DNA of 64,000 nt from Alphaproteobacteria bacterium (GTDB lineage Bacteria > Pseudomonadota > Alphaproteobacteria > Rhizobiales > Xanthobacteraceae): the NCBI GenBank assembly GCA_005884685.1, contig VBAH01000048.1:30223-94222 (forward strand), written 5' to 3'. How positions within the stretch are numbered: the stretch's first letter is position 1; every line of letters starts with the position of its first letter. This document shows, in pieces, positions 33,378 to 41,797 of the stretch. The notes beneath the pieces were generated by a model, which made no database searches, was not told the DNA's origin, and was given only the letters and a program-made list of their open reading frames with translations. Made by a program: the position numbers and the translations under genes.

Positions 33378-34534
33378 TCGTGATCGTCGGGGCAGGGCAG
33401 GCGGCCGCCCAACTGGTGCTGAGCCTGCGTCAGGGCGGCTACAAGGAGCCGATCCGTATGATCGGCGATGAGCCTTATGCGCCGTACCAGCGCCCGCCGC
33501 TCTCGAAGAAATTTCTCGCCGAGCGGCCGCCCGCCGCAACGCTCTATTTCCGGCCGGAGAAATTCTGGCCGGAGCAGGGTGTTACCGCCGACTATGGCGT
33601 GGCGGTGGAGTCGATCGACCGCGCGAGCAGGCGCGTGACGTTCCAGGGTGGGCAGGCCGAATACGCCACGCTGTTTCTGAGCACCGGCACCCGTGCGCGC
33701 CCACTGCCCGTGCCGGGTGCCGATCTCCGCGGCGTTTTTTCGCTGCGCAAAATCGATGATGTGCGTGCGCTGCGCGCACCGATGGACGCCGCCAAGCACA
33801 TCGTCATCGTCGGCGGCGGCTACATCGGGCTCGAGGTCGCCGCGGTCGCGCGCAGTGAGGGGCGCGACGTCACGGTGCTCGAAGCCGAGGACCGCGTGAT
33901 GAAGCGCGTCACCTCGCCGGTGATCTCCGAGTTTATGCAGAACTTTCACCGCAGCCGCGGCGTCGATATCCGCCTCGGCGCGAGGCTCGCCGCGATCGAG
34001 GGCGACGGCAAGGTCGCGCAGGTGCGGTTGACCGGCGGCGCAGCGCTGCCCGCCGATCTGGCGCTGCTCGCGGTCGGCGCCAAACCGAACGACGATCTCG
34101 CGGCCGCCGCAGGTCTCGCGTGCGAGGACGGCATTGTGGTCGACGAGCACGGCCGCACCGACGATCCGACGATCTATGCGGCGGGCGACTGCACACGCTT
34201 TCCGAGCCGGCGCTATGGCCGCAAGTTGCGTCTGGAATGCGTGCAGAACGCAATCGATCAGGCCAAAGCGGTCGCCGCCGCGATCCTCGGCAAGCCGCAG
34301 GCCTACGATCCCGTGCCGTGGTTCTGGTCGGACCAGTACGAGCTGAAGCTGCAGATGGCAGGCTTGAGTGATGGCTACGACGACGCGACGACGGTGGGCG
34401 ATGTCGCGGCCGTGCGTTTCTCGGTCGAATACCGCAGGAACGGCAAGCTGATCGCGGTCGACGCCGTCAATGACGGCCGCGCCTATATGAGCGGCCGCAA
34501 GCGTATCGCTGAGGAGACCGGCGCCGCGTCCTAA
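33374..34534 (+). CDS. FAD-dependent NAD(P)H:ferredoxin reductase-like oxidoreductase
   Basis: A 386-residue flavoprotein of the putidaredoxin/rhodocoxin reductase type. FAD-binding motif VIVGAGQAAAQLVLSLR is at the N-terminus, then PYQRPPLSKKFL, a second Rossmann motif IVIVGGGYIGLEVAAVAR for NAD(P)H, and IYAAGDCTRFPS contacting FAD, followed by the reductase C-terminal domain (YDPVPWFWSDQYELKLQMAG). It should pass electrons to a [2Fe-2S] ferredoxin for an oxygenase, but no ferredoxin or P450 gene is near. It overlaps the OsmC fusion gene by four bases, so it might instead provide reducing power to that protein. Confidence 0.92.
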   Translation: MIVIVGAGQAAAQLVLSLRQGGYKEPIRMIGDEPYAPYQRPPLSKKFLAERPPAATLYFRPEKFWPEQGVTADYGVAVESIDRASRRVTFQGGQAEYATLFLSTGTRARPLPVPGADLRGVFSLRKIDDVRALRAPMDAAKHIVIVGGGYIGLEVAAVARSEGRDVTVLEAEDRVMKRVTSPVISEFMQNFHRSRGVDIRLGARLAAIEGDGKVAQVRLTGGAALPADLALLAVGAKPNDDLAAAAGLACEDGIVVDEHGRTDDPTIYAAGDCTRFPSRRYGRKLRLECVQNAIDQAKAVAAAILGKPQAYDPVPWFWSDQYELKLQMAGLSDGYDDATTVGDVAAVRFSVEYRRNGKLIAVDAVNDGRAYMSGRKRIAEETGAAS

Positions 34535-35223
34535 AGGTAAGCCGGCATGCGCGGCTGGACCTGCAGGTTTTCGGTCACGCTGACAACTCCCGGAGTGACC
34601 TCCGCGGCGAGACAGAGCGCTCTCTTTTCCTCCGCCGTTCCCACAAGTCCGGAGAGATGAACGTTGCCATCCTTAGCGGTGATGCCGAGGGTATAGGGCC
34701 GGACCAGCTTTGCGGTGTCGATGGTTTTGATCACTGCGGCGCGAACGGCGCGGTCGTCGGGATTGGCTTCAGGCGCGGGCCGGTGCATCGCGGCGAATGC
34801 CTGCAACAGATCGGCCCGGCTGACGATGCCGATCACCTTGCCATCGCGCACGACGGGAACGCGCTTGATTTTCCGCATTTCCAGGAGATCGGCGATCTCG
34901 GCCAGGGGCGTTTCCGCGCCGACCGAGACCGGCCAGGTCGTCATGATGTCGGACACCTTGCTCGCGTGCGACTTCACGTAATCCATGGCGATGGTGTTGT
35001 GGCTCGCGAGCATTTCGAGCCACCACGTGCGGTGCCGTTCGGTGCCGATTTCGGCGCGCCGGATCAGGTCGCCTTCACTAACGATGCCGAGGAGAGCACC
35101 CGCCTTACTCACGACCGGCACGGCGCTGATCCGGTTCCTCAGCAGAATGTTGGCGGTCTCGGCAACCGACGCGTCAGGGCTGACCGTGATCACGGGGGAA
35201 ACCATTACGTCTTTGGCCTGCAT
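34531..35223 (-). CDS. CBS-pair and BON domain protein
   Basis: A 230-residue cytosolic protein with two CBS domains (MQAKDVMVSPVITVSPD... and VSDIMTTWPVSVGAETPL..., residues 1-150) that typically bind adenine nucleotides, then a BON domain (about 155-225, ITAKDGNVHLSGLVGTAEEK). AGGAGGT stands six bases before the ATG at 35223. A FixK-type box is centred 58 bases upstream, so low oxygen probably induces it. Its last four bases overlap the end of the convergent reductase gene. Confidence 0.92.
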   Translation of the reverse strand: MQAKDVMVSPVITVSPDASVAETANILLRNRISAVPVVSKAGALLGIVSEGDLIRRAEIGTERHRTWWLEMLASHNTIAMDYVKSHASKVSDIMTTWPVSVGAETPLAEIADLLEMRKIKRVPVVRDGKVIGIVSRADLLQAFAAMHRPAPEANPDDRAVRAAVIKTIDTAKLVRPYTLGITAKDGNVHLSGLVGTAEEKRALCLAAEVTPGVVSVTENLQVQPRMPAYL

Positions 35224-35273
35224 GACAGACCTCCTGTTCATGGGTACGCTAGGCGGCATCCGCCATTTTGACC

Positions 35274-35287
35274 TTGATCTAGCGCAA
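35274..35287 (-). promoter_or_regulatory. FixK/FNR-type box of the CBS-BON gene
   Basis: TTGATCTAGCGCAA fits the FixK2 consensus TTG(A/C)-N6-(T/G)CAA. If the start of transcription is 41.5 bases from its centre, as in class II promoters, it falls near 35239, just ahead of the AGGAGGT at about 35229-35235. This geometry supports a working site. Not tested. Confidence 0.6.
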
Positions 35288-35367
35288 AAAGGACTTGTCC
35301 GGGCCCGCTTGCCGAGATGCGGCTGCGGTCCCACAATTGTCGGACCTGATCCGACCGAGGCCCTGAG

Positions 35368-35742
35368 ATGCGCAGCCGCTCCATCTGCCTCGCCGCTCCC
35401 TTGGCCGTGGCTTTCGTAGGTCCCGCAGTCGCCGACGCGATCGACGGGAATTGGTGTCATGTGGACGGCCGCCGCTTCACCATCCGCGGTCCAGCGATAA
35501 CCACGCCGGCGGGCAATTCGCTGCAGGGCAATTACGAGCGCCACTATTTCTCATATCCCATCCCCGCATCGGAGCCTCGCGCGGGCGAGACCGTGTTTAT
35601 GACCCTGATGGGCGAATACCTCGTTCACCTGCGCGTCGGGAAGGATTCCGCGAGTTCAGGGCCGGTCGAGGAATGGAAACGCTGCGCGCCTTCGATCAGC
35701 CGGCGAAACGTTGACCATGCTGCGGAGAGGAGCGCGTCATGA
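35368..35742 (+). CDS. Small exported protein, conserved hypothetical
   Basis: 124 residues with a signal peptide (to PAVADA, about residue 24). The mature part starts IDGNWCHVDGRRFTIRGPAITTPAG and contains a second Cys (EWKRCAP), which suggests a disulfide-bridged small beta protein in the periplasm. The motif order (GNWC, GRRFTI, GNYERHYFSYPIP) suggests a lipocalin- or Inh-like small barrel, but I do not recognise a named family. It overlaps the start of the next gene by four bases, indicating co-translation with that flavin-type protein. Confidence 0.7.
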   Translation: MRSRSICLAAPLAVAFVGPAVADAIDGNWCHVDGRRFTIRGPAITTPAGNSLQGNYERHYFSYPIPASEPRAGETVFMTLMGEYLVHLRVGKDSASSGPVEEWKRCAPSISRRNVDHAAERSAS

Positions 35743-36335
35743 CGATCATGTATCACGAGGGCAACCGCCGCCTGCAGGATCAGTTCGACAGCCGCCCCAT
35801 CGCGGACCGCTTGGAAGAGAAGCTGACCCGTACGGTATTCACCGCCGACGATAAGACCTTCATCGAGAGTGCGATCTACTTCTTCATGTCCACGGCGGAT
35901 GCGGAGGGGCGGCCGGATTGCTCGTTCAAGGGCGGAGCCCCCGGTTTCGTGCGCGTGACCGCGGAGTCGGAGCTCGCGTTCCCGGATTACGACGGCAATG
36001 GCATGTTCAAGAGCCTCGGCAATCTGCTGGTCAACCCGAATGTCGGGCTGCTGTTCATCGACCTGCATGAGCGCCCGCGGCGGCTGCGCGTTAACGGCAC
36101 CGCGGCGGTGTTGCGCGAGGATCCGCTGCTTGGCGAAACCGTCGGCGCGCAACTCATTGTGCGCGTGACGGCGCGCGCGATCTTTCCCAATTGCCCGCGC
36201 TACATACCGAAGATGCAGCTCGCCGAACCCTCCGCGTATGTGCCGCAGCCCGGTACCGATCCGGTCGAGCCGGCGTGGAAAGGCTTCGACATCTTCAAAG
36301 GCTTTGTGCACCCGAGGCAACCGACGAAGCGCTGA
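35739..36335 (+). CDS. Pyridoxamine 5'-phosphate oxidase-family FMN-binding protein
   Basis: A 198-residue split-barrel flavin protein. FMN-binding signs are TADAEGRPDCSFKGGAPGFVRV (phosphate and ribityl contacts) and NGMFKSLGNLLVNPNVGLLFIDLHERPRRLRVNGTA. This group (MSMEG_1061-like) usually reduces unknown substrates with FMN or F420 and does not make vitamin B6. The start overlaps the previous stop (ATGA). A palindromic repeat follows. Confidence 0.87.
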   Translation: MTIMYHEGNRRLQDQFDSRPIADRLEEKLTRTVFTADDKTFIESAIYFFMSTADAEGRPDCSFKGGAPGFVRVTAESELAFPDYDGNGMFKSLGNLLVNPNVGLLFIDLHERPRRLRVNGTAAVLREDPLLGETVGAQLIVRVTARAIFPNCPRYIPKMQLAEPSAYVPQPGTDPVEPAWKGFDIFKGFVHPRQPTKR

Positions 36336-36349
36336 AAGCGCGCCGTCCG

Positions 36350-36437
36350 GTAGCCCGGATAGAGCGAAGCGAAGTCCGGGGTCGCTCTCGACGCTGGCAC
36401 GACGGGCCGGATTTCGCTCCCGCTCAATCCGGGCTAC
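36350..36437. repeat. Intergenic palindromic repeat (gtagcccggat family)
   Basis: It begins gtagcccggat and ends atccgggctac, with gagcgaagcgaa / ttcgctcccgctc style inner arms, forming an 88-base hairpin. It ends 22 bases before the acyltransferase GTG start. Confidence 0.78.
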
Positions 36438-36459
36438 GATCGATGGGCCGGGGGATTTC

Positions 36460-37902
36460 GTGACATCGACCGTAACCCTGCCTTTCTGGCTGGCTCTGAT
36501 CATCAGCGCGCTCGCGATCTGGGCGGCGTTCGAGCGCATCCTGTTGCCCGCGCTACGCTGGTTCCTGCGCCGTCGCTTCAACCGTTCGATCGACGAACTC
36601 AACACGCGGCTCAAGTTGCGCATTCAGCCGTTCAAGCTCGCCAAGCGCCAGGCGCTGATCGATCAGCTCCTTTTCGATCCCGAAGTGCTGCGCGCGATCG
36701 AGGAATACGCCGCGGCGAACAAGGTGTCGCGCGAGGCCGCGCAGGCACGTGCACGCGACTATGCGCGCGAGATCGTGCCGTCCTTCTCCGCCTACGCCTA
36801 TTTCGGCATCGGCACGCGGCTCGCGCGCTGGGTTTCGACCTTCCTCTATCGCGTGCGGCTCGGCTACCTGGACGAAGCCGCGATGCAGCCGGTTGAGCCC
36901 GACCCGGCCGTGATCTTTGTCATCAATCACCGCTCCAACATGGACTACGTGCTGGTGACCTACATGGCGTCGACCTCATCGGCGCTCTCCTACGCGGTCG
37001 GTGAATGGGCGCGCGTATGGCTCCTGCAGAACCTCATCCGCTCGATGGGCGCCTATTTCGTGCGCCGTGACTCGCGCGAGCCGCTCTATCGCAAAGTGCT
37101 CTCGCGTTACGTTCATCTCGCGGTCGCCGGTGGGCTCACGCAGGCGATGTTTCCCGAAGGCGGACTGACGCGGGATGGAAAGCTGCGCTCGCCCAAGCTC
37201 GGCCTGTTGAGCTACATGGTTTCCGGTTTCGATCCGCAGGGCCCGCGCGATGCCGTGTTCGTGCCGGTCGGCATCAACTACGACCGCGTGCTGGAGGACC
37301 GTGTCCAGGTCGCGGCGCTGATGACCCCGGAAGGGGAGAAGCCGCGTTTCACGTTCTCGCCCGTCGTGCTGCTCGGCTTCCTCGCCAGCAATCTCAAGCT
37401 CCGCATGCAGGGGCGGCTTTATCGTTACGGCTATGCCTGCGTGAGCTTCGGCAAGCCGGTGTCGCTGCGCCAATTCGTGACCGAGCGGGGCATCGATTTC
37501 CGCACCCTGGATGAGAAGCGCCGATTTGCCGAGATCGAAGAGCTCGGCAAAACGTTGATGCAGAGAGTGGGGCAGGTTGTGCCGGCTTTGCCGGTATCGC
37601 TGGTCGCGACCGTGATGCTCGCCGCAGCGAAGCCGCTGTCGGCACTAGAGCTGAAGGGCGAAGTCGAAATCCTGATCCGCCGGCTCATCGCGTGCGGCGC
37701 GCACATCCACATTCCGCGCTCCGACCAGGACTATGCGATTGAAGTGGGCTTGCGCATGCTGCTGTTGCGCCATTTCGTCGAGGAGCAGAACGGCCTCTAT
37801 CGCGCCAATCCGCGCGAAGAGATCCTGCTGCGCTATTATGCCAATTCGATCGCGCACCTGCTGCCCGCGGGGCAGCCTGAAGTGGCGGCCGCAGCCGAGT
37901 AG
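36460..37902 (+). CDS. PlsB-like glycerol-phosphate acyltransferase family protein
   Basis: A 480-residue membrane-associated acyltransferase. One helix lies near the N-terminus (about residues 8-30). The acyltransferase blocks are block I INHRSNMDYVL (HX4D), block II GAYFVRRDS, block III FPEGGLTRDGK and block IV VFVPVGINYD. Block I with HRSNMD and the long C-terminal domain are closest to PlsB/glycerone-phosphate acyltransferases rather than the shorter PlsC. The expected job is the first acylation of glycerol 3-phosphate in phospholipid synthesis. GTG at 36460 was chosen: a GGGGGA lies before it, and earlier in-frame starts would read through the palindromic repeat. Confidence 0.87.
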   Translation: MTSTVTLPFWLALIISALAIWAAFERILLPALRWFLRRRFNRSIDELNTRLKLRIQPFKLAKRQALIDQLLFDPEVLRAIEEYAAANKVSREAAQARARDYAREIVPSFSAYAYFGIGTRLARWVSTFLYRVRLGYLDEAAMQPVEPDPAVIFVINHRSNMDYVLVTYMASTSSALSYAVGEWARVWLLQNLIRSMGAYFVRRDSREPLYRKVLSRYVHLAVAGGLTQAMFPEGGLTRDGKLRSPKLGLLSYMVSGFDPQGPRDAVFVPVGINYDRVLEDRVQVAALMTPEGEKPRFTFSPVVLLGFLASNLKLRMQGRLYRYGYACVSFGKPVSLRQFVTERGIDFRTLDEKRRFAEIEELGKTLMQRVGQVVPALPVSLVATVMLAAAKPLSALELKGEVEILIRRLIACGAHIHIPRSDQDYAIEVGLRMLLLRHFVEEQNGLYRANPREEILLRYYANSIAHLLPAGQPEVAAAAE

Positions 37903-37921
37903 ACACCGGGACCAGGACGAC

Positions 37922-38704
37922 ATGCTCTCCGACGCCGATCGACAGAAGGCCGCCGATATCCTGATGAACGCGGAGAAGACCCGCAAACAGGCCACGCAGC
38001 TGTCCGTCACGTTTCCCGGCATCACGTTCGAGGACGCCTATGCGATCTCGACCGAATGCGCCAAGCGCAAAATGGCGGCGGGCGCGAAGCTGATCGGCCA
38101 CAAAGTCGGCCTCACCTCCAAGGCGATGCAGCAGTCGTCGCAGATCGACGAGCCGGATTACGGCTACCTGTTCGACGACATGATGGTCGCGGACGGCGCC
38201 AAGGTGCCGCATGAGAATTACTGCGCGCCGCGCGTCGAGGTTGAGCTTGCCTTCATCCTCGGCAAACCGCTCAAAGGCCCGGGCGTCGGCCTGACCGATG
38301 TGCTGCGCGCGACCGAATATGTCATTCCGGCCATCGAGATCGTGGATGCGCGGCTGATCAACCCGCGCAAGATCTTCGACACCATTTCCGATAACGGTGC
38401 GGCTGCCGGCATCGTGGTCGGCGGCCGCCCGGTCGGGCCAATGGACATCGACCTGCGCTGGGTCGGCGGCATCATGATGCGCAATTCCGAGATCGAGGAG
38501 ACCGGCCTCGCGGCCGGCGTGCTCGGTCATCCGGCGATGGGCGTTGCATGGCTCGCCAACAAGCTCGGCGCACACGGCGTCGCGCTGGAGGCAGGCCACC
38601 TTGTGCTCGCCGGCTCGTTCACGCGCGTCATTTGGGCGCAGAAGGGCGACACCGTGCGCGCGGATTTCGGAACGCTTGGGAGCATCTCGCTGCAATTCGT
38701 TTAG
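37922..38704 (+). CDS. hpaH: 2-oxo-hept-4-ene-1,7-dioate hydratase
   Basis: The 260-residue enzyme belongs to the hydratase/decarboxylase (MhpD/HpaH) part of the FAH superfamily. It adds water to 2-oxohept-enedioate in the homoprotocatechuate meta-cleavage route. Visible signs are [27 protein letters not shown] with the metal-binding Glu residues, [20 protein letters not shown], and [17 protein letters not shown]. No other hpa gene is adjacent, except possibly the extradiol dioxygenase at 39790. It starts 19 bases after the acyltransferase, which may reflect packing rather than function. Confidence 0.88.
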   Translation: MLSDADRQKAADILMNAEKTRKQATQLSVTFPGITFEDAYAISTECAKRKMAAGAKLIGHKVGLTSKAMQQSSQIDEPDYGYLFDDMMVADGAKVPHENYCAPRVEVELAFILGKPLKGPGVGLTDVLRATEYVIPAIEIVDARLINPRKIFDTISDNGAAAGIVVGGRPVGPMDIDLRWVGGIMMRNSEIEETGLAAGVLGHPAMGVAWLANKLGAHGVALEAGHLVLAGSFTRVIWAQKGDTVRADFGTLGSISLQFV

Positions 38705-38732
38705 AGGCCACCGCCGGTACGGAGCAACAGAT

Positions 38733-39623
38733 ATGGCTGACCTGCATCTCGTTCAGCGCCCGATCTCGTCCCTGCCGATCCTCGCCAAGATTCCGATTCC
38801 AGGCAGTCCCGACTGGGTCGGGATCGGCAGCGGCGCGGTGTGGATTTCGAACATCATCAAGAACAACATCTCGCGCATCGACCCGGCGCAGAACAAGGTC
38901 GTCGCCAACATCGCGGTCGGGAAGGCCCCGTGTTCCGGCCTGGCGGTCGGCTTCGGCAGCGTGTGGGTGCCCTGCTGCGGCAGCGCCCGGATCGATCGGG
39001 TCGACGCGGCGACGAACCGGGTCGTGGCGAGCATCGCGACGACGATCGCCGACAGCGAGGGCGCGATCGGGATCGGCGACAGCGGCATCTGGATGCCGGC
39101 CGACGCGCAGGGGACGGTAATCAACATCGATCCGGCGACCAACCGGATCGCGGGCACGGTCAAGACCGTTCCGGGCGCGGTCGCCGCGGCGGTCGGCGAA
39201 GGCGCCGTATGGGTGACCAGCACGGAACAAAGTCTGCTGTGCCGGATCGATCCGAAGACCAGGAAACTGGCCGCGAAGATACGGGTCGGGCCGATGCCGC
39301 GGTTCCTGGCGGTCGGCGAAGGATCGGTGTGGACGCTCAATCAGGCCGACGGCTCGGTCTCGCGCGTCGATCCCAGGACAAACAAGGTGGTTGCGACCAT
39401 CCAGGCCGGCATCCCCGGCGAGGGTGGAGACATTTCCGTCGGAGAGGGATTCGTCTGGGTCACGGCGCGCAACGTGCCGCTGACGAAAATCGACCCGCGC
39501 ACGAACAAGGTCGTCGTGCAGTTCGTCGGCGAGGGCGGCGACGCTCTGCGCGTTGGCGCCGGAGCGATCTGGCTATGCAGCTTCTTTCTGCACGAAGCCT
39601 GGCACGTCAGCCTCGACTTGTGA
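38733..39623 (+). CDS. YncE/Vgb-like beta-propeller protein
   Basis: 296 residues made of about seven repeats of the type (I/V)G.G(A/S)VW(I/V)...-I(D/)P..NKVVA.I, each about 40 residues, as in YncE, NHL and virginiamycin B lyase propellers. The positions of GAVWIS, GSVWVP, GIWMPA, GAVWVT, GSVWTL, GFVWVT and GAIWLC mark the blades. No signal peptide is seen, so it may act in the cytosol. GGAG precedes the ATG at 38733. Function unknown; the propeller may bind a ligand or, as in Vgb, open a lactone ring. Confidence 0.82.
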   Translation: MADLHLVQRPISSLPILAKIPIPGSPDWVGIGSGAVWISNIIKNNISRIDPAQNKVVANIAVGKAPCSGLAVGFGSVWVPCCGSARIDRVDAATNRVVASIATTIADSEGAIGIGDSGIWMPADAQGTVINIDPATNRIAGTVKTVPGAVAAAVGEGAVWVTSTEQSLLCRIDPKTRKLAAKIRVGPMPRFLAVGEGSVWTLNQADGSVSRVDPRTNKVVATIQAGIPGEGGDISVGEGFVWVTARNVPLTKIDPRTNKVVVQFVGEGGDALRVGAGAIWLCSFFLHEAWHVSLDL

Positions 39624-39625
39624 TG

Positions 39626-39699
39626 TGGCTGGGGAACTAGGATTCGAACCTAGATTAACGGAGTCAGAGTCCGCTGTTCTACCGTTGAACTATTCCCCA
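39626..39699 (-). tRNA. tRNA-Gln (anticodon CTG)
   Basis: On the minus strand the cloverleaf starts TGGGGAA and ends TTCCCCA-G-CCA. It has a D arm GTTC-AACGGTA-GAAC, an anticodon stem GCGGA/TCCGT with loop CTCTGAC (anticodon CTG, reading CAG), and a T arm with GGTTCGAATCC. All stems pair and CCA is encoded. It is the only tRNA gene seen here, and no integrase or att repeat is next to it. Confidence 0.96.
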
Positions 39700-39789
39700 A
39701 TCCCGTGACTGCCGGAGATCCGCGCCCCGGCGTGGCAGCACCAGATCGGTTCGCAGGGCGAATTAGCCCAGCAATCCGCGCCGCGCAAC

Positions 39790-40797
39790 CTACCCGGCCT
39801 TGCGCGGCGCCACGGCCGCATCCCACCACGGGCACGTCCCCGGCATCAGATCATGGTTCCCGGCGAGCACCTGCACCGGGGCGCGCACGCCATCCGCGGC
39901 GAGTTGCGTGCGCATGGCGCGCGCCTGTGCGCGCTTGTCCTCCGAGAGCCAGGCGCGCTCATGCCCCCACAGGCTCGGCCCGGTGGTGTATTCTTCCGCC
40001 GTCCAGCTGCCGGGCTCGACGAGCCGTCCGCCCCAGCCGTATTCGACCATGAAGCCCGAAGGCGACCACGAGTAGAACGACGTCATGTAGTCGTTGGTGT
40101 GGCGCCCGAGCGTCGCGCCGATCTTTTCCGGCTCCATGAGGGCGATGTCATAGGCCTGTCCGACATCGTCGAGGCTGAACAGCTCGACCATCATGTGGTG
40201 GATGCCGTTCTTGCCGGTCTCCAGGAAGGCAAGGCTGTGGTGACGCGGGTTCACATGGAGGAAATAGGCCTTGAACGGCTTGAGGATGTAATCGCTCAAG
40301 CCGAAGCCGAGCACGTCGCGATAGAACGGAATCACATCGTCAAGCCGTTCGACCGTCAGCACCGCGTGGCCCATGCCGAGCGGGCCGGTGCGAAAGCCCG
40401 AAATCGAGCGCCCCGGGCGGAAAGGTTCGCTGGCGATCTCGGCGCCGTGGAAGGCTTCAAGCCGGTTGCCGATCGGGTCGGTGAAGACGATCAGATCCTT
40501 CACATGCCGCTCGTCGGCGAGCGCGCGGCTGCCGCGCGCGACCTTTATGCCGGCGCGCTCGAGACGGCCGCCAAGCGCGTCAAGCGCGGCCGCATCGCCA
40601 GCCTCCCAGCCGTAGAACGATGCCGCGCCGCCGTCTGCAGTGACGATCACGCGCTGCTTGCGGTCATCCATCCGCAGCGCGAGCGTCGTGCGGCTCTTGT
40701 CGACGCGCTGCATGCCGAGGAACTGCGTCGCGTAGCCGGCCCACTTTTCGAGATCGGCCGAGCCGATCCCGACATATCCGAGCGCCTGCAAGGCCAT
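39790..40797 (-). CDS. Type I extradiol ring-cleavage dioxygenase (BphC/HsaC-like)
   Basis: A 335-residue two-domain VOC-fold enzyme. The C-terminal domain has the Fe(II) ligands His in GMGHAVL, His in NPRHHSLAF, and Glu in GFMVEYGWG. It opens a catechol ring next to the hydroxyls, as 2,3-dihydroxybiphenyl or steroid-type catechol dioxygenases do. The C-terminal 60 residues after the metal site are somewhat longer than in BphC. The meta-cleavage product could feed the HpaH-type hydratase at 37922, but the two genes are convergent and not in an operon. Confidence 0.9.
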   Translation of the reverse strand: MALQALGYVGIGSADLEKWAGYATQFLGMQRVDKSRTTLALRMDDRKQRVIVTADGGAASFYGWEAGDAAALDALGGRLERAGIKVARGSRALADERHVKDLIVFTDPIGNRLEAFHGAEIASEPFRPGRSISGFRTGPLGMGHAVLTVERLDDVIPFYRDVLGFGLSDYILKPFKAYFLHVNPRHHSLAFLETGKNGIHHMMVELFSLDDVGQAYDIALMEPEKIGATLGRHTNDYMTSFYSWSPSGFMVEYGWGGRLVEPGSWTAEEYTTGPSLWGHERAWLSEDKRAQARAMRTQLAADGVRAPVQVLAGNHDLMPGTCPWWDAAVAPRKAG

Positions 40798-40980
40798 GAT
40801 CGCTCCCGCATGCCGCGCCGCGCGCAGGATGCGCGCGAGCGGCCTACCATATCATGGACGATCGCGGAAAATCAGGGATTGCGGGTCCGCACGCCGGCAT
40901 CGGCTGGACGCCGGCGCCGCGCGGCAAAAGGACCGGGCGGGTGCCGCCACGGGGCGTGGCGGCACGCCCGCGGTTGCGCG

Positions 40981-41406
40981 TCAGTCGGCTTCGACTTCTG
41001 CCAGCTCTTCGGCCATCTCCACCAGCAGCTGGCGGGCCTTGCGGCTCTTGATCTTGTGGAAGGCCTTCACGATGCGGACCGATCCGGAGGTCTGCATGAA
41101 GCCGAAGATGCTCTCGGAGCCGCTCCCCGTCTCGCGCGCCGGACCGCCGGCCGTGGCGCCGAAGAAAAATGAGATCGGCACTTCGAGCGCTTCGGAAATG
41201 CGCTGCAGCCGGCCGGCGCCGATGCGATTGACGCCCTTCTCGTACTTCTGAACCTGCTGGAACGTGACCCCGATCCGATCCGCAAGTTCTGTCTGGGAGA
41301 GACGGCACTCCAGTCTCCGTGAGCGCACGCGCCGCCCAACCTCGGCATCGCGATTGTCGGCGCGCCGCGCGCGCACGTGCTTGTCGATGATCTTGGCCTG
41401 TTTCAT
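40981..41406 (-). CDS. XRE-family helix-turn-helix transcription regulator
   Basis: 141 residues. The Cro/C1-type HTH is at about residues 22-78 (RRVRSRRLECRLSQTELADRIGVTFQQVQKYEKGVNRI), closely like the SinR/MucR-neighbour regulators frequent in Bradyrhizobium and its relatives. The C-terminal part (about 95-138, VKAFHKIKSRKARQLLVEMAEELAEVE) is helical and probably mediates dimerisation. The targets are unknown. A 390-base gap separates it from divergent ppx. Confidence 0.9.
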   Translation of the reverse strand: MKQAKIIDKHVRARRADNRDAEVGRRVRSRRLECRLSQTELADRIGVTFQQVQKYEKGVNRIGAGRLQRISEALEVPISFFFGATAGGPARETGSGSESIFGFMQTSGSVRIVKAFHKIKSRKARQLLVEMAEELAEVEAD

Positions 41407-41797
41407 GTTCGGTATCTTCTATTCTCGCGTCGTTAGGTTTCGTTCTGTGGCGTTTCGCCGGTGAAAAGCGGTCCCCAAACCGCCTTGGTACTGCACGCGC
41501 TTTCGAACAACCATAGGGGATTGTGACTCGGCAACGCGCAATTCACTTTTCACGTTGTGGTACGCAACCTCAGCGGACGTAAGGTAAATTCGACCTAAAC
41601 GAGTTTCTATTGCACTTGAGTCTGATTCGGCGTGGATGTCACGTGGTTTTACCGGCGGTTGTATTTCCGCCCCCAGGTTTCGCAACGTTCAACTTTGCAC
41701 CCGGTTCCGGGGCTGATACTCTTTTTTCGATCTGGGACAAACGGGCCGCAGTCGTCGAGCTGTCAGGAAAGCTTCGGCGCGGCAGAACGGGCATTCG
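41407..41797. other. Divergent intergenic region between the XRE regulator and ppx
   Basis: About 390 bases, AT-richer than the neighbours from 41410 to 41700. It must contain promoters for both genes. I see one EcfG-type match on the minus strand (41684-41708) and no convincing small gene or hairpin. Confidence 0.55.
41684..41708 (-). promoter_or_regulatory. EcfG-type promoter match (GGAAC-N16-CGTT) upstream of the XRE gene
   Basis: On the minus strand, GGAAC (41708-41704) and CGTT (41687-41684) have a 16-base spacing. The leader to the XRE ATG at 41406 would be about 270 bases, long enough to doubt the link. It could also drive an unseen small RNA. Confidence 0.38.

Noticed and set aside
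35451..36190. Alternative frames within the small exported protein and the FMN-type protein
   Set aside because: These are shadows; the chosen pair has a signal peptide, a four-base coupled overlap and family motifs.
39626..39699. tRNA-Gln as an amber suppressor rescuing the second kup gene
   Set aside because: The anticodon is CTG, the normal reader of CAG, not CTA. It cannot be expected to read TAG efficiently.
41419..41685. Possible 88-residue gene between the XRE regulator and ppx
   Set aside because: It starts with TTG, has no ribosome binding site or recognisable pattern, and overlaps the -10 of the EcfG-type match.
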